From: Rhizobium vallis
GTDB lineage: Bacteria > Pseudomonadota > Alphaproteobacteria > Rhizobiales > Rhizobiaceae
Reading direction: 5' to 3'
Assembly: GCF_003985155.1 (NCBI RefSeq)
Contig: NZ_ML133701.1
Span: forward strand, 45,290 to 109,289
Length of the DNA: 64,000 bases
Shown: positions 26,779-36,456 of the stretch, in pieces
How the letters are laid out: each line of letters opens with the position of its first letter
Position numbering within the stretch: position 1 is the first letter of the stretch
The notes under the pieces: model-generated
What the model was told of the DNA's origin: nothing
Databases searched by the model: none
What the model saw: the letters and a program-made list of their open reading frames with translations, nothing else
Program-made: the position numbers and the translations under genes

Positions 26779-27078
26779 ATGGATTCACGCAGGGACATAG
26801 CCGAGCGGGTCATCGCGCGTTGGAAGGCGCGAGGAATCCGGATCGATGAAGACCCGGGTTTCATGGAACTGGTCGCTCTTTGGACGGCAGGGTCGATTGC
26901 GTCCGGTGAAATGCGCCGCCGGTATTCGGCGCTCCAGCGCGAGCGGTCGCTGTCCAGGTCAAATCCACTTGATGTGTATCCCTGCGACGAAGGGGCGGAG
27001 GTCGATCATCGATCGATTGCGATTCCAGACGACGAACCAGATGAACGGGGAGGTCTCGGACTGCCGGCGCAAGGGTGA
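26779..27078 (+). CDS. Hypothetical protein, 99 aa
   Basis: Starts MDSRRDIAERVIARWKARGI; the first 65 residues are helical and rich in Arg/Trp/Met (PGFMELVALWTAGSIASGEM, RRRYSAL), with a polar tail. Short proteins of this pattern are frequent on rhizobial replicons, but I cannot name a family. A purine-rich AGGGGGCAGGGAAG stretch precedes the start. Confidence 0.55.
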   Translation: MDSRRDIAERVIARWKARGIRIDEDPGFMELVALWTAGSIASGEMRRRYSALQRERSLSRSNPLDVYPCDEGAEVDHRSIAIPDDEPDERGGLGLPAQG

Positions 27079-27706
27079 CTCTTACAAAGGGCTCATCACG
27101 CACCATTTCCTGGCGAGCGCGAACTTCACGAAACAGCGGGTCGACAAGCGCTGCGTCGCGTTGTGCATATTCTCGGGAAGAGTCCGAAAAATCCTTGCCA
27201 CGAGCCGCAATGGCTGGCGGCTCAGCAAGGTAGAAGGTGAGGAGCGGCCGGCGGTACTGAGTCGACATCTTTATCAACTGTGGGCGTGTCGGCTCAGGGC
27301 ATCTTCAAGCATGGCAAGGCGGTCGCTGCCCGCTATACAGGGTGCATCGCTAATGCCGAGCTTGTCGGCACATCTTCAACGCTGAGTCCCTCAGTCTCGT
27401 GCGCCCAGCGTCCGACAAGTTATTGTCTTCCATGGGAGTCCGGCTTGCGCAAATTGCCCCCGATGAAGGTTGGTCCGCCCGGGTCTTCCGCATGGAAAAC
27501 GCGCGTTGCCTCAAAAACGCCGGTGCGCCATGCATAGGTCGTATCGTCGATCATCTGCGGCAAGACCTCCTGGTTTGTCGGACGGCCATACCATTTGGTG
27601 ACGATGCGGGCGACTTTGGCGACGAGCGCGGTACTCATGCGAAGGTTCGAGTGTGCATCGAACATCTCCGGCGCCAATAGCATCGAGACCTCGTTTGGGC
27701 GAAAGG
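27079..27706. other. Gap without a supported gene
   Basis: A minus-strand frame at 27420-27683 has protein-like composition (MFDAHSNLRMSTALVAKVAR, WYGRPTNQEVLPQMIDDTTY) and may be a fragment of a larger gene, but it lacks a clear start and any recognised family. Nothing else is evident. Confidence 0.35.
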
Positions 27707-28012
27707 TTATTCCTTTGCTGCAAAGCCTAGCTCAACGCGGCTGACATCTAAGATCGCCCGAAGGACGTCGATGCCGAATTTGAGGCTTTCCACCTCGACA
27801 TCCAGCGAGATGCCCTCGGTGACTGTGCCTTTTGCGTTAGCGATTACCACCTCCTCCAGGTCTTCGAACCACTGAGGACTGTTCCCTTTGTGAAGCTTCG
27901 ATAGTTCCGCAATCGCGACACTAAATGCCGATTGGACCGCGATTAGAGCGGCGCCGAGCTTTCGTTCGTCTACACCCGAGATGCAAACAATGGGGCTGTT
28001 TTTCTCATCCAT
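27707..28012 (-). CDS. Hypothetical protein, 101 aa
   Basis: Starts MDEKNSPIVCISGVDERKLG; soluble, helical and acidic, with well-balanced composition throughout (IAVQSAFSVAIAELSKLHKG, ISLDVEVESLKFGIDVLRAI). AGGAAC lies upstream on the coding strand. No domain recognised. It is flanked on both sides by non-coding DNA, so no operon context is available. Confidence 0.6.
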   Translation of the reverse strand: MDEKNSPIVCISGVDERKLGAALIAVQSAFSVAIAELSKLHKGNSPQWFEDLEEVVIANAKGTVTEGISLDVEVESLKFGIDVLRAILDVSRVELGFAAKE

Positions 28013-28538
28013 GGGCTGTTCCTCTGCTGGCTCGCCACGAAAACTCTATTTCAACTAATAGGCGACAGAGTCGTCGATCGCCGACGAATGCAAATAGGCC
28101 CGTAGGCTGGAGTCTCGGGTAGTTAGATCAACGAATACGCGATGCTGGGGGTGGACCATGTGGAAATGGTGGATGCGCTTGAGGCCTGTTGAAATCTGGG
28201 TCCAGCTTCCGAACGTTCCAACCGGCGGCAATGCCTCTAGGCCGTACGCGTCGCACCTCCTGGTACGCGATAGCGGGTAATCCTTTGTACGAACTGGCTC
28301 GCATGCAAGGTCGCCCGAAGGACACAAGTGCCGAGCCTGGGCTTTCCGGCCATAGTCTTCAGTGAGACGTCTGTTGCTTCCACAACTCAACATATTCCGG
28401 CGAGCGGCATAAACCTGCAAACTCATTGTTTTTGATCCGCACGCGTCATACCTGGCCTGCACCCCACCGCCATGGCTTCGGCAAAAGGCCTTTTACTCAA
28501 AACGCAGGGACCTAGTTTGGCCCGTTTGTCAGGCAGCA
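28013..28538. other. Gap downstream of the LRR effector gene
   Basis: About 525 bases where the catalytic domain of the LRR effector would be expected on the minus strand. No such domain can be read in any frame. A weak minus-strand frame at 28055-28462 has no recognisable features. Confidence 0.45.
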
Positions 28539-29510
28539 TCACAAAAAGATCTGCGGAAGGCTCGTCCCGCTTTGCGCGCTCAGGTGCGCCCGCAGTCGAT
28601 CTGGCAGCGGATTGTTATTCAGGTACACTTTGCAATGAGGCGGAAGCTGCGACAGAATGTACGGCAGTGCAGTTCGCCCGTCGCCAAGTCCTCTCAGGTT
28701 GTTTCCACGAACGCTAAGCTCCTCCAGCCCCCTCGGCAGGTTAGGGGGCAGGTGGGTCAGTTCATTACTGTCGGTGCTGAGCCACTTTAGGGTGGCCGGG
28801 AGGTCCTCGGGTAGGCTAGTCAGTTCATTGTGAGGGACTTCGAGCCTCGTGAGCTTTGCAGGAAGGCGCTCGGGCAGGCGAATTATATTATTGAGTTCGG
28901 CGCGGAGATCCGTCAATTCGAGGGGGAGATTCTCCGGCAGGTGCGCGATTTCGTTGCGGGTGACATGAAGCTCCCTGAGCTCAGGCGGCAGGTTATCGGG
29001 CAAACTGGTCAGCCGGTTGTGGTTGACGTAGAGATACTTTAGTCCGGAAGGAAGCTCGTTCGGCAATCTGGTCAGCCGGTTGCCGTCGACGTAGAGCGTC
29101 TCGAGCATGTCCGGAAGAACCTCAGGCAGCGTGGTCAGCTGGTTGTCGCAGGCAGAGAGCTTTCGCAGACCGGGCGGGAGGTTGTTGGGCAGCCTGCCCA
29201 ACCGGTTGTCATTGGCGTTGAGCCGCTGGAGGCCGGCCGGTAAGGTGGGGGGCAGTGCCGTTAGGGACAGCGATGTTAAGTTCAGGGGGGCACGAAAATT
29301 GCGGGTTTCCGTCCAGGCCTCGATCCGTGCCATTGCCTCGTGCCGGTCCTCGTCCTGCTCCTGCTGCCCGTCTTCCGCCCAGGCCAGTAAAATTTCTTTC
29401 AGTGCCGCTTCGCCGGACGAGGAGCCAGTCAAGCCTTCAACCCAGTTAAAGGTGTCTTCACCGCCTTGTTCGGAACTATTGCCAACACCCCCCTGCCTTC
29501 TGCCGTACAT
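28539..29510 (-). CDS. NopM/IpaH-like leucine-rich-repeat effector, catalytic domain missing
   Basis: A 323-residue protein. Residues 1-70 are polar, with NWVEGLTG at about 22-29 and an acidic helix; residues 75-290 hold about ten 20-21-residue repeats of the bacterial LPx type (NRLTRLPNELPSGLKYLYVN pattern). This architecture is that of the IpaH/NopM family of secreted E3 ubiquitin ligases. Family members are usually over 500 residues, with a C-terminal NEL domain and catalytic cysteine. Here the protein stops 22 residues after the last repeat, so ligase activity is absent unless the gene has been split. Transfer by a type III system is inferred. Confidence 0.8.
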   Translation of the reverse strand: MYGRRQGGVGNSSEQGGEDTFNWVEGLTGSSSGEAALKEILLAWAEDGQQEQDEDRHEAMARIEAWTETRNFRAPLNLTSLSLTALPPTLPAGLQRLNANDNRLGRLPNNLPPGLRKLSACDNQLTTLPEVLPDMLETLYVDGNRLTRLPNELPSGLKYLYVNHNRLTSLPDNLPPELRELHVTRNEIAHLPENLPLELTDLRAELNNIIRLPERLPAKLTRLEVPHNELTSLPEDLPATLKWLSTDSNELTHLPPNLPRGLEELSVRGNNLRGLGDGRTALPYILSQLPPHCKVYLNNNPLPDRLRAHLSAQSGTSLPQIFL

Positions 29511-29640
29511 TGCGTCGTTCCTTAGGTCATTGCGTCACTGCTGATGTTACTTCCGTCGCGACCTTTCCTTCCAATACCAAATTCGTATCCCGTTATGCTT
29601 CGGGGGCATGGCCAGCGTCCTCCCTCGAGCTGGACAGCGC

Positions 29641-29930
29641 ATGATTTTTATCGCGACGTTGAACAATCCCACCATTGACATGCTGCGCAAACTCGGCCTG
29701 ACAGGCATGGCCAGCGCCTATCAGGAACTCGAAACGCAAATAGGAGCGAGACACCTTCGAGCATGGTGAAAGGCTTCGACTGCTGCTCGAGGCGGCCACG
29801 CTCCGCCAGAAGCGCTTCGAGGCGAGAGCCCGCCCTGCAAAGCAGCGCTGTAACGCCCAGATCGAGAACGCTGATTTTTGCGCCGCCCGCGCCCTGATCG
29901 CAATTTCGTGACGCCGAGTGATAAAGGTAT
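29641..29930 (+). pseudogene. IS21 family helper ATPase (IstB) remnant
   Basis: The frame LNNPTIDMLRKLGLTGMASA followed by YQELETQIGA is the IstB N-terminus. After a frameshift RQKRFEARARPAKQRCNAQI continues the same protein. No ATP-binding site remains. The 29931-30225 stretch after it holds nothing else I can identify. Confidence 0.65.
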
Positions 29931-30225
29931 TTCATCCACCAGTTTCAGCTTGGTGGAGACCTAAACCAGACGCATTTGGAGCCGCTTGCGGCCGATTTCG
30001 CGTGGCAACTCCATCTAACTGAGGCGCAAGTTCCCGGAACAAACGCTCACGCGCGATAACCTTTCCTCATTTTCGGGCAATCTCGCAGTGTCACGTTGAT
30101 TTGGTAGGTCAGCTTACGACGCCGAAGCCGTTACGCTTTTTCTCTACGCCTGCAGGGCCCTGCCGACTTAAAGGCAACGACTTCCGGACAGCCGAGGCCC
30201 AGAACCAGTTCACCTTGACATCGTG

Positions 30226-32253
30226 TCACTCGGGCGTAACAGGCGGCAGCCCGAGTGTCGCAATAAGCTTCATTATCGACGGCGTGGGTGGACCCGGTGT
30301 CGGCGGCGGCATGGAGACGATGGACCCGAGCCGCGGAGGCGTTGCCATAACGCCAATCATCGTGCCGATAATGGCGATCCCATCGCCGCTGATTTCGATG
30401 GCCTGCGGGCCGGTTCTGCCCGATACTACAAGGCGGATCTTGTCGGGTGTTACCTCGACGCGGCTACCTAAGGCCGCTGCGGCAGGGGAGTCGGGCGCGG
30501 CGCCGCCCGAGGTCAGGAGGAAGTGTCTCTTGACGTCGATGCTGTAGATATTCCCGACCTCGACGGTATGATTCTTCTGGGCCTTCAAATAGACCTCCTC
30601 ACGGCCCTGCTTGTCCTCAAAGCGCAGTTCATTGTAGGCATTAGCGGCGCCGCCATCGGTATGCGTCCGGAAGGTCGACCGCGTTTTGTCGGTCGGCAGG
30701 GTTTCAGGCGGCAGATTTGAGCCATTGTATACGACGCCGGTCACCAGGGGCGTGTCGGGATTGCCGTGGATGAAATCAACCACGACCTCATGGCCGATCC
30801 GTGGGACGACCAGGTTGCCAAAACCCTTACCAGCGAAGTTCTGGGCCACCCGAATCCAGCAGGAGCTGTTCTCGTTCTTTCCGCCTTCTCGGTCCCAGAA
30901 GAACTGAACCTTCACACGGCCGTACTTATCCGTCGCGATCGACTCGCCCTCGGGGCCCACGACGACGGCCGTCTGCGGTCCGTGAATCAACCGCGCCGGT
31001 GTGCGGCGCCTCGGTCGGTACTGGGTGGTCGCGGGGATAATCTCTACGTTGCTGTGATAGAGGAACCGCTCGCCCTTCCCCCCCACGGTGTCCGCAGTGA
31101 GATCGTCCCCCACCTCACCGATGACAGTGAAGTCCTGTCCGACTGCCAGAAAGCGATCGGTGGGTTTCGGGCGGGAACCGACCTGGCCGTAGTAGAAGGG
31201 ATTTGCCGCCTTGAATAATGACCCGGTCGTTATCTGGCGCGCAGTGCTTTCGATCCGCGCGCGATAAGCGTTGCAGGCGAGTTCCTCGGCACGGATGGTG
31301 GCGTAGAAATCGCCATCGCTTTTTTTTGTATACTGGCCTGGATACTCGAAGACCTCCCGCATTGCCGTGCAGCCGCTGCTTGCCGACGAGGTCTCGCCCG
31401 TTCTGACCGCCACGCTCTCCCGCGGTCGGGTGATGGCGCTTCCCGTGAGCTTGCATGGCGGAATGCCGCCTGTCCTCACGGGAGGAACACGCGCGACAGA
31501 CGTCAGTTCTGCCATCGGCTTCTCATGGTCATAGTCCCTGAGAACGACCTTGTTCGGCTGTAGCGATACGACCTCGTCCCAATGCAGGATGACATCTTCT
31601 TGGTAAAGACTTCGGGCAGGCCTGAGATTGTGGTGGGTCTCTACGATCTCAGGCGTGCAGGCCATGTGACTCGCGGCGTTGTCGACCAGCACCAGGTCAT
31701 GTTGGTCCTCAGCATGTTCAAAATAGTAGTAGATGCCGTCCTGCTCCATGAGGCGGCTGACGAAGGCCAGATCCGTTTCATCGTACTGGACGCAATATGG
31801 GCGCTGTGGGAACCGTCGGGCGGTCTGATTCTTGAAATTGCCTTTATGTTCTCGAAAAATCGTGGTGATGATCTCGATGCTCGTCTTGTTCTGAAAGACC
31901 CGACTGTTAGAGCGATGCTCGAGCAATGAAATCCACGGCCGCACCTGCGCCACGTAGTTGAGGTGCTCGGTATCGTCGAGGCCGAGATATTGGAAGCGCG
32001 TAACAACACCGTTGAAGAAGCGGGTTTGCGAGTCCTTGAGCTTAAGGCCGATTGTCAGGTTTTGACCGGGGATCGTAGCAAAGTTCTGAACTGGATTGCG
32101 GCTGGCGAGCTTCACCTCGTAGAGGAAAGGTTCCCCCAGCCGCTCGGTGCCACTGAGCCGCCGGAGAGAGATTTCATTCAACTCGGACGCGGCCGAAGTG
32201 ACCGCAACAAAACGATTGTGCCTTAAGAGACTCTCGATTCTTGACTCGACCAT
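30226..32253 (-). CDS. vgrG: Type VI secretion spike protein VgrG (TssI)
   Basis: A 675-residue spike protein. The gp27-like part occupies about residues 10-370 (LRRLSGTERLGEPFLYEVKL; FVSRLMEQDGIYYYFEH at about 185-201). The gp5-like OB-fold follows (KYGRVKVQFFWDREGGKNEN), then LVVPRIGHEVVVDFIHGNPD. The C-terminal 90 residues are Pro/Gly-rich (SMPPPTPGPPTPS) and show no known toxin domain. It is the last gene of the leftward arm, immediately after the clpV remnant. Confidence 0.93.
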   Translation of the reverse strand: MVESRIESLLRHNRFVAVTSAASELNEISLRRLSGTERLGEPFLYEVKLASRNPVQNFATIPGQNLTIGLKLKDSQTRFFNGVVTRFQYLGLDDTEHLNYVAQVRPWISLLEHRSNSRVFQNKTSIEIITTIFREHKGNFKNQTARRFPQRPYCVQYDETDLAFVSRLMEQDGIYYYFEHAEDQHDLVLVDNAASHMACTPEIVETHHNLRPARSLYQEDVILHWDEVVSLQPNKVVLRDYDHEKPMAELTSVARVPPVRTGGIPPCKLTGSAITRPRESVAVRTGETSSASSGCTAMREVFEYPGQYTKKSDGDFYATIRAEELACNAYRARIESTARQITTGSLFKAANPFYYGQVGSRPKPTDRFLAVGQDFTVIGEVGDDLTADTVGGKGERFLYHSNVEIIPATTQYRPRRRTPARLIHGPQTAVVVGPEGESIATDKYGRVKVQFFWDREGGKNENSSCWIRVAQNFAGKGFGNLVVPRIGHEVVVDFIHGNPDTPLVTGVVYNGSNLPPETLPTDKTRSTFRTHTDGGAANAYNELRFEDKQGREEVYLKAQKNHTVEVGNIYSIDVKRHFLLTSGGAAPDSPAAAALGSRVEVTPDKIRLVVSGRTGPQAIEISGDGIAIIGTMIGVMATPPRLGSIVSMPPPTPGPPTPSIMKLIATLGLPPVTPE

Positions 32254-32794
32254 GGTGGTGTGTGTTCCGCAGATTTGATGAGAAGGCGCGGTTGCGCCCG
32301 ATGGCGTGAGTAGGATGCTGCCGAAGCCATCGGCGAAGATGCCGAAAAGCGTTTATTTCGTGCATCGAAATCGCCGACCGTTGCTCAGCCAAGATGTCTT
32401 GCTGGCCCGCATCGTCAGAGCCAAGCGGGGGAGGGCGGGGTGAAGAAAGCGTGTGGGTCTCTTGGAACTCACCCACGCTAAATCCCACCCAAATCTCGCC
32501 ATGCGGCCTTGTAACATCGATGAGTTGGCGGATTCCGGCGGTGCTAGCGACGACGTGTCTCCTGGAAGATTCAACCAGGCCCAGGGCGCAGCGCCCGAGC
32601 GGACAACCACGGTGGTCGAGTTTCGCCGCGATCGTCGGCTCGATAGGCCTCTCCGCTGCTGAAGCCTCAAGGGCGTCAAAATGGCGATAACGTTCCAAAG
32701 AGGCGTCACGGCGAATTTTGCAAAGGGCCTTGGCGGTCCCATTGCAGTTTGCGTTGAGCTTACTGAAGAGAGTCGAGCTTCCGATGCTTGTCAT
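32254..32794 (-). pseudogene. clpV: ClpV/TssH ATPase, decayed N-terminal fragment
   Basis: From 32794 the minus strand reads MTSIGSSTLFSKLNANCNGT, then AKALCKIRRDASLERYRHFD, matching the ClpV N-domain that grips the TssB/TssC sheath. The order of similarity then moves between frames, and no Walker motifs or AAA modules exist in the 540 bases before vgrG. ClpV is normally 850-900 residues and recycles the contracted sheath. Assignment rests on the N-domain pattern and its position between tssG and vgrG. Confidence 0.55.
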
Positions 32795-34017
32795 AACGGG
32801 CCTTCCAAGCCGCCGCCCGCCGTGCCGCCGCACTTGGTATCGAGGTTACGTGGGCCATTCACCCGTTCCAGATCGATCTCGCCAAGGAGATCTTCTCCCC
32901 GCCCGAAAAGAAGGTCGAGCGGGCCCGCCGCATCATGGATGTCCGTTTCAGGAGAGTGCCATGCGGCAGCCGGTGGGCCCCGGTCAGTCGGGGTAGTTGT
33001 CAAGTCATCGGCGTGCTGGCGCGTTTTCCGCTTGCCCATCCAACTGGACCATCCGAGTCTGCCGCAGCGACCCAACTGCACTTCCGGGACCTGCTCCTGA
33101 CGGAGAACGAGGTTAATCTCCCAGTCAAGTTCATCTCCAAGGTAGTTGCAGATGATCTCCGCTATCGACTTAAGGCCGGGAGCTGCGGGCAGAAGCGATT
33201 CGTAATGAGCCAGGCTGAGGGGACCCACAATGAGTCGGAACCGATGGTGCCACACTCTGACCCTCGCACCTGCAATAGCGTTGCTGTTCAGCGTGCCCGT
33301 GGCCGGGTCGCGGCCCAGGAGGCAGAGCGATATGCGGGGCAGATCCACCCACTTTGGGACAAATTCACGGATATCAACCGGCGCCTCGACGAAGCTGGCG
33401 AGGATGGCAGCGAGCCCCTCGGCGTTGCGGGTGTGTGAGGCGAGACGGCCGGTGAAGTGGAGTTTGGCCAGATCAGGCATAGCATCCCGCGCGCGCAGGG
33501 AGGTCATCCCGAAGCCGGCTAGCGCGCCGAGCTGAAGGGCAAATCGATCTTCTTGTGGCCTGTCATAGCTCACGGTCGGTTCGCCCTCCGCCCATGCGCG
33601 GAAGAAGAACGAGGCCATTCGATGATGAAAGGTATCAGCAAATCGGATCAGCGTCTCATCCGCGGCGTTGTGCTGCCGGAGAAGGGCGTACTCCGTCAGA
33701 TGCAATGGGAGGGGACCGTGGGGTCCAAACAAGCCGAAGGCGTAGGTGGAGATTACGGGGTCGTTCTCCTCGTGCGCAGTCACGCCCGCGATCGATCGAG
33801 TCGGAAATGCAAGGGAGGGCTGCTGGGCGATCCGCACGCGATCCAGGCTGGGACCGCTCGATTCTCCCAGCCGAGGCCGATCTGAGCAGATTGCATCGAT
33901 CCGCCGCAGAGCCTGGAAGAAGTCGCAGGCATGCGGTTCGGCCCTGAGCGAGCTTAGGAAGTCGCCGAGTGCCCCCGAAATCAAAGGATCGCCCGGCGGC
34001 CGGCCATCGTCGGCCAT
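32791..34017 (-). CDS. tssG: Type VI secretion baseplate protein TssG, with read-through tail
   Basis: A 408-residue ImpH-type baseplate protein. HACDFFQALRRIDAI (about 29-43), GLFGPHGPLPLHLTEYALLR (about 95-114) and HRMASFFFRAWAEGEPTVSY are family hallmarks. The normal ending is reached near GRLGWSSWMGKRK and HADDL at about residue 340. The remaining 65 residues are antisense to the CitE-like fragment, so the native stop appears lost. The start overlaps the end of tssF. Confidence 0.88.
   Translation of the reverse strand: MADDGRPPGDPLISGALGDFLSSLRAEPHACDFFQALRRIDAICSDRPRLGESSGPSLDRVRIAQQPSLAFPTRSIAGVTAHEENDPVISTYAFGLFGPHGPLPLHLTEYALLRQHNAADETLIRFADTFHHRMASFFFRAWAEGEPTVSYDRPQEDRFALQLGALAGFGMTSLRARDAMPDLAKLHFTGRLASHTRNAEGLAAILASFVEAPVDIREFVPKWVDLPRISLCLLGRDPATGTLNSNAIAGARVRVWHHRFRLIVGPLSLAHYESLLPAAPGLKSIAEIICNYLGDELDWEINLVLRQEQVPEVQLGRCGRLGWSSWMGKRKTRQHADDLTTTPTDRGPPAAAWHSPETDIHDAAGPLDLLFGRGEDLLGEIDLERVNGPRNLDTKCGGTAGGGLEGPL
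32792..32938 (+). pseudogene. CitE/malyl-CoA lyase-like fragment
   Basis: The plus strand reads AARRAAALGIEVTWAIHPFQ followed by IDLAKEIFSPPEKKVERARR, resembling the C-terminal segment of HpcH/citrate-lyase-beta-type enzymes (W-x-I-H-P-x-Q-I). It lies opposite the 3' end of tssG and is foreign to the secretion locus, so it marks a recombination joint. Confidence 0.5.
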
Positions 34018-35867
34018 CGCATTACCTCCCCGCGCTGTAGCGTCGAGACGACCATCTCGGTGAAGCTGTTGATGGATACGTATTTCGCGAAGAACTGGTT
34101 GAGCACGGAGGCGAGCGGAAAGATGCCAACGCCTTCGAAGGCCGCTTCGTCCAGGATGATACCAACCTCAATCCCACGTGCTACGGCGGCTTGTCCACCG
34201 CTGGACAATCGCCTGACCGCAGGCCTGGACCGAATCTCCCGGATCCCGTCGATCTGCCGTGAGGCGAAGGCATTGACTGGATCGACGTAGAGGCGGAGGA
34301 GTTCACGTAGCGCTTCTGCGCCCCGGTGGTCGTTCCTATCGGAATTGCTGATCGAGAGGTAGTTCAGTGAAAGATGGCTAATTAATCGCCAAGTGATATC
34401 GCCATTGGCGAAGGAGTGGCGCGGTCGGCTCGGGGGCGATACGCACCGGGTGGCGGTAACTGGAGCGCCGATTTCCAGGGTGAAGTCTGTCTCGTCCCGG
34501 CCGATCGGCAGCAGCAGCGCCAGATCCCGGTTCGAGCACAGGCAGTTTACAGACAAATGCCGGAGTTCCGCCGAATAGGGAGCCGCTTGGCGATCAACTA
34601 GAGAAACGAACGTTTCGCTGCCGATGTAGCCAGTCCGCGCGCCATTTAGACGCTGGTGCTCCGACATGAGGCGCTGCTCCCGGCGGATCGCGTAGTATCT
34701 GGAATGCTGCTCCTCCTGACCGTGCGCGCTGATGCTATAGAACGGGTAGAACCTCACGGGAGCCGCTTCGTTTTTCGCCCCGTCTCCGCTCATCTCGAGG
34801 ATCGAGTGGACCTCAAAGTCGAGCGGCCTCATCCTGTCAACAATCACATGATGCTCGGTGTTCTTGTCGCTCACGTGGACGAGATCTGCCTGGCGTTCGA
34901 AGAGATTAATCGCGGGCGTTGCGAAGAGAACGATATTTTGGGGTCCGAGCTGTCGTTCCAGCCGTGGCTCGACACGTCTGAGTGCGAAGACGATCTCAAG
35001 GGTCTCGGCAGTTGACAGGGCTACTGCGTCTGCCAGCCCGCTAACCTCGACGAACAACGTCCGCTCCGCGAGGGCGAAATACTCCTGTAGGAGACGGTAC
35101 CCGTCGAAAGAGCGTGGCACCTCGGGCAGGAGAGCACAGCTCGGCTCCAAACCGCGTTGCTGCAGCGCATGAACCGGAATCTTTTCCTGCCAAGGGATAG
35201 GCCGGCCGACCGGACGGGCTATGATATTGCATGCGTCACCGAGAAGCTGTTCGGCGAGTGCGGCGCCGATGCCACCGGGGCCTGTTAGGTGCAGTGTGAG
35301 AGCCTCTAGTCCGAGTTTATTGAACGGCATGCCATTGGTGGTGCGAAGGCGTAGTCGCAAAGCAGCCTTCGCATCTTGCCGGGCCGGAAGATCCAGTGCG
35401 GCGATCTGCCCCGGCGTCGAAAAATAATCGGCAGCGCTCACCACAATTGGCCAGAGATGCACATCATGGGCCGTGCGGAACTCGCAATGTGTGACGGCGC
35501 CCGGAGCAAGACGGCCCAAAAGCTTGGTTCCCCGCGGCACGAGGTATCCATTTTCAAGTCGTCCGGCATCCTGGTCGGGCTCGAAACGGACGATCGTCAT
35601 CGAGGGGAGCGGCGGTAGAAAATGCGGATAGACCATCTCCAGGAGGTGCTGGGTGAATTCCGGAAAGCGAGACTGAAGCTTCAATTGCACCCGCGCCGCC
35701 ATGAAAGCGAAGCCTTCCAGAAGCCGCTCGACGTAGGGGTCGGCGACCTCCGCTGATTCCATCCCGAGCCGGGCGGCGACCTTCGGGAATGCGCGGGCGA
35801 ACTCGGCCCCCATCTCGCGCATATAAGCAAGTTCGTCGTTGTACAGTCGCAGGAGCCGGGGATCCAT
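33981..35867 (-). CDS. tssF: Type VI secretion baseplate protein TssF
   Basis: A 628-residue ImpG-type protein beginning MDPRLLRLYNDELAYMREMG and continuing AFPKVAARLGMESAEVADPY, VERLLEGFAFMAARVQLKLQ and LLEMVYPHFLPPLPSM, a highly conserved TssF opening. TssF and TssG form the baseplate wedge with TssE and TssK. The start at 35867 touches the tssE stop; a longer upstream frame lies inside tssE and is rejected. Confidence 0.93.
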   Translation of the reverse strand: MDPRLLRLYNDELAYMREMGAEFARAFPKVAARLGMESAEVADPYVERLLEGFAFMAARVQLKLQSRFPEFTQHLLEMVYPHFLPPLPSMTIVRFEPDQDAGRLENGYLVPRGTKLLGRLAPGAVTHCEFRTAHDVHLWPIVVSAADYFSTPGQIAALDLPARQDAKAALRLRLRTTNGMPFNKLGLEALTLHLTGPGGIGAALAEQLLGDACNIIARPVGRPIPWQEKIPVHALQQRGLEPSCALLPEVPRSFDGYRLLQEYFALAERTLFVEVSGLADAVALSTAETLEIVFALRRVEPRLERQLGPQNIVLFATPAINLFERQADLVHVSDKNTEHHVIVDRMRPLDFEVHSILEMSGDGAKNEAAPVRFYPFYSISAHGQEEQHSRYYAIRREQRLMSEHQRLNGARTGYIGSETFVSLVDRQAAPYSAELRHLSVNCLCSNRDLALLLPIGRDETDFTLEIGAPVTATRCVSPPSRPRHSFANGDITWRLISHLSLNYLSISNSDRNDHRGAEALRELLRLYVDPVNAFASRQIDGIREIRSRPAVRRLSSGGQAAVARGIEVGIILDEAAFEGVGIFPLASVLNQFFAKYVSINSFTEMVVSTLQRGEVMRWPTMAGRRAIL

Positions 35868-36370
35868 CAGCTTATCTCTGTACCGAGATGAACGCGGGCG
35901 GATTCGAGCTCGGAATCTACCTCCGTACGCATCACCATTCGCACCGGCAACGGCTGCGCCCACAGATCGGCTTCGATCCTAAAGCGAAAAGTGCCGCAAC
36001 CCTGACCATCGTCCAGGACCGTGACCTTCAGGGTGTCCGGTAAGAGACGCGGCTCAAAGCGCTGAAGGCTCTCGATTATCGCTTCGCGCAATGCGCTCTT
36101 ATCCATCCCTTCGCGAATTTGTCCGCTGAGAGGCCAGGCACCATAATTAAGTGCACTGGCCGCTACGTGAGGGTACGCTTGTAGATCTACGGTTGCACCC
36201 AATTGATTGGTGTTCAACAACCAGGAAACATCGCGTAGAATCACCTCTTCCAGTTGGCGAACAGAGAAGCTGCGCTTGTCCTGCGCTTCACACGAGCTGC
36301 GCGGCTCATCGTCCGTAAGCCGGTCCAGGAGGGATGGTTGCACGAGATCCCGCTTAACATCTCTGCCCAT
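35867..36370 (-). CDS. tssE: Type VI secretion baseplate protein TssE (gp25-like)
   Basis: A 167-residue protein with an N-terminal SLLDRLTDDEP motif and the gp25-like core: VILRDVSWLLNTNQL (about 55-69), YPHVAASALNYGAWPLSGQI and a C-terminal FRIEADLWAQPLPVRMVMRT strand pair. The start at 36370 is supported by GGAG upstream on the coding strand. It lies between hcp and tssF, as in other imp clusters. Confidence 0.9.
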   Translation of the reverse strand: MGRDVKRDLVQPSLLDRLTDDEPRSSCEAQDKRSFSVRQLEEVILRDVSWLLNTNQLGATVDLQAYPHVAASALNYGAWPLSGQIREGMDKSALREAIIESLQRFEPRLLPDTLKVTVLDDGQGCGTFRFRIEADLWAQPLPVRMVMRTEVDSELESARVHLGTEIS

Positions 36371-36456
36371 GTTACAATCTCCAGGTGCAATAGCGACGAG
36401 TCGATCCGTCGTTTTCGCGCGCAGCCCCGAATATTCCCGGGTTGCCGATGGCCCCA

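Noticed and set aside
26861..27277. A 138-codon minus-strand frame starting MIKMSTQYRRPLLTFYLAEP
   Set aside because: The N-terminal part looks protein-like, but more than half overlaps the better supported 26779-27078 gene, and no family was recognised.
29511..29640. tts box upstream of the LRR effector gene
   Set aside because: I looked on the coding strand for the conserved GTCAG-TT-TCG pattern and found no acceptable match; the same was true upstream of 62338 and 63408.
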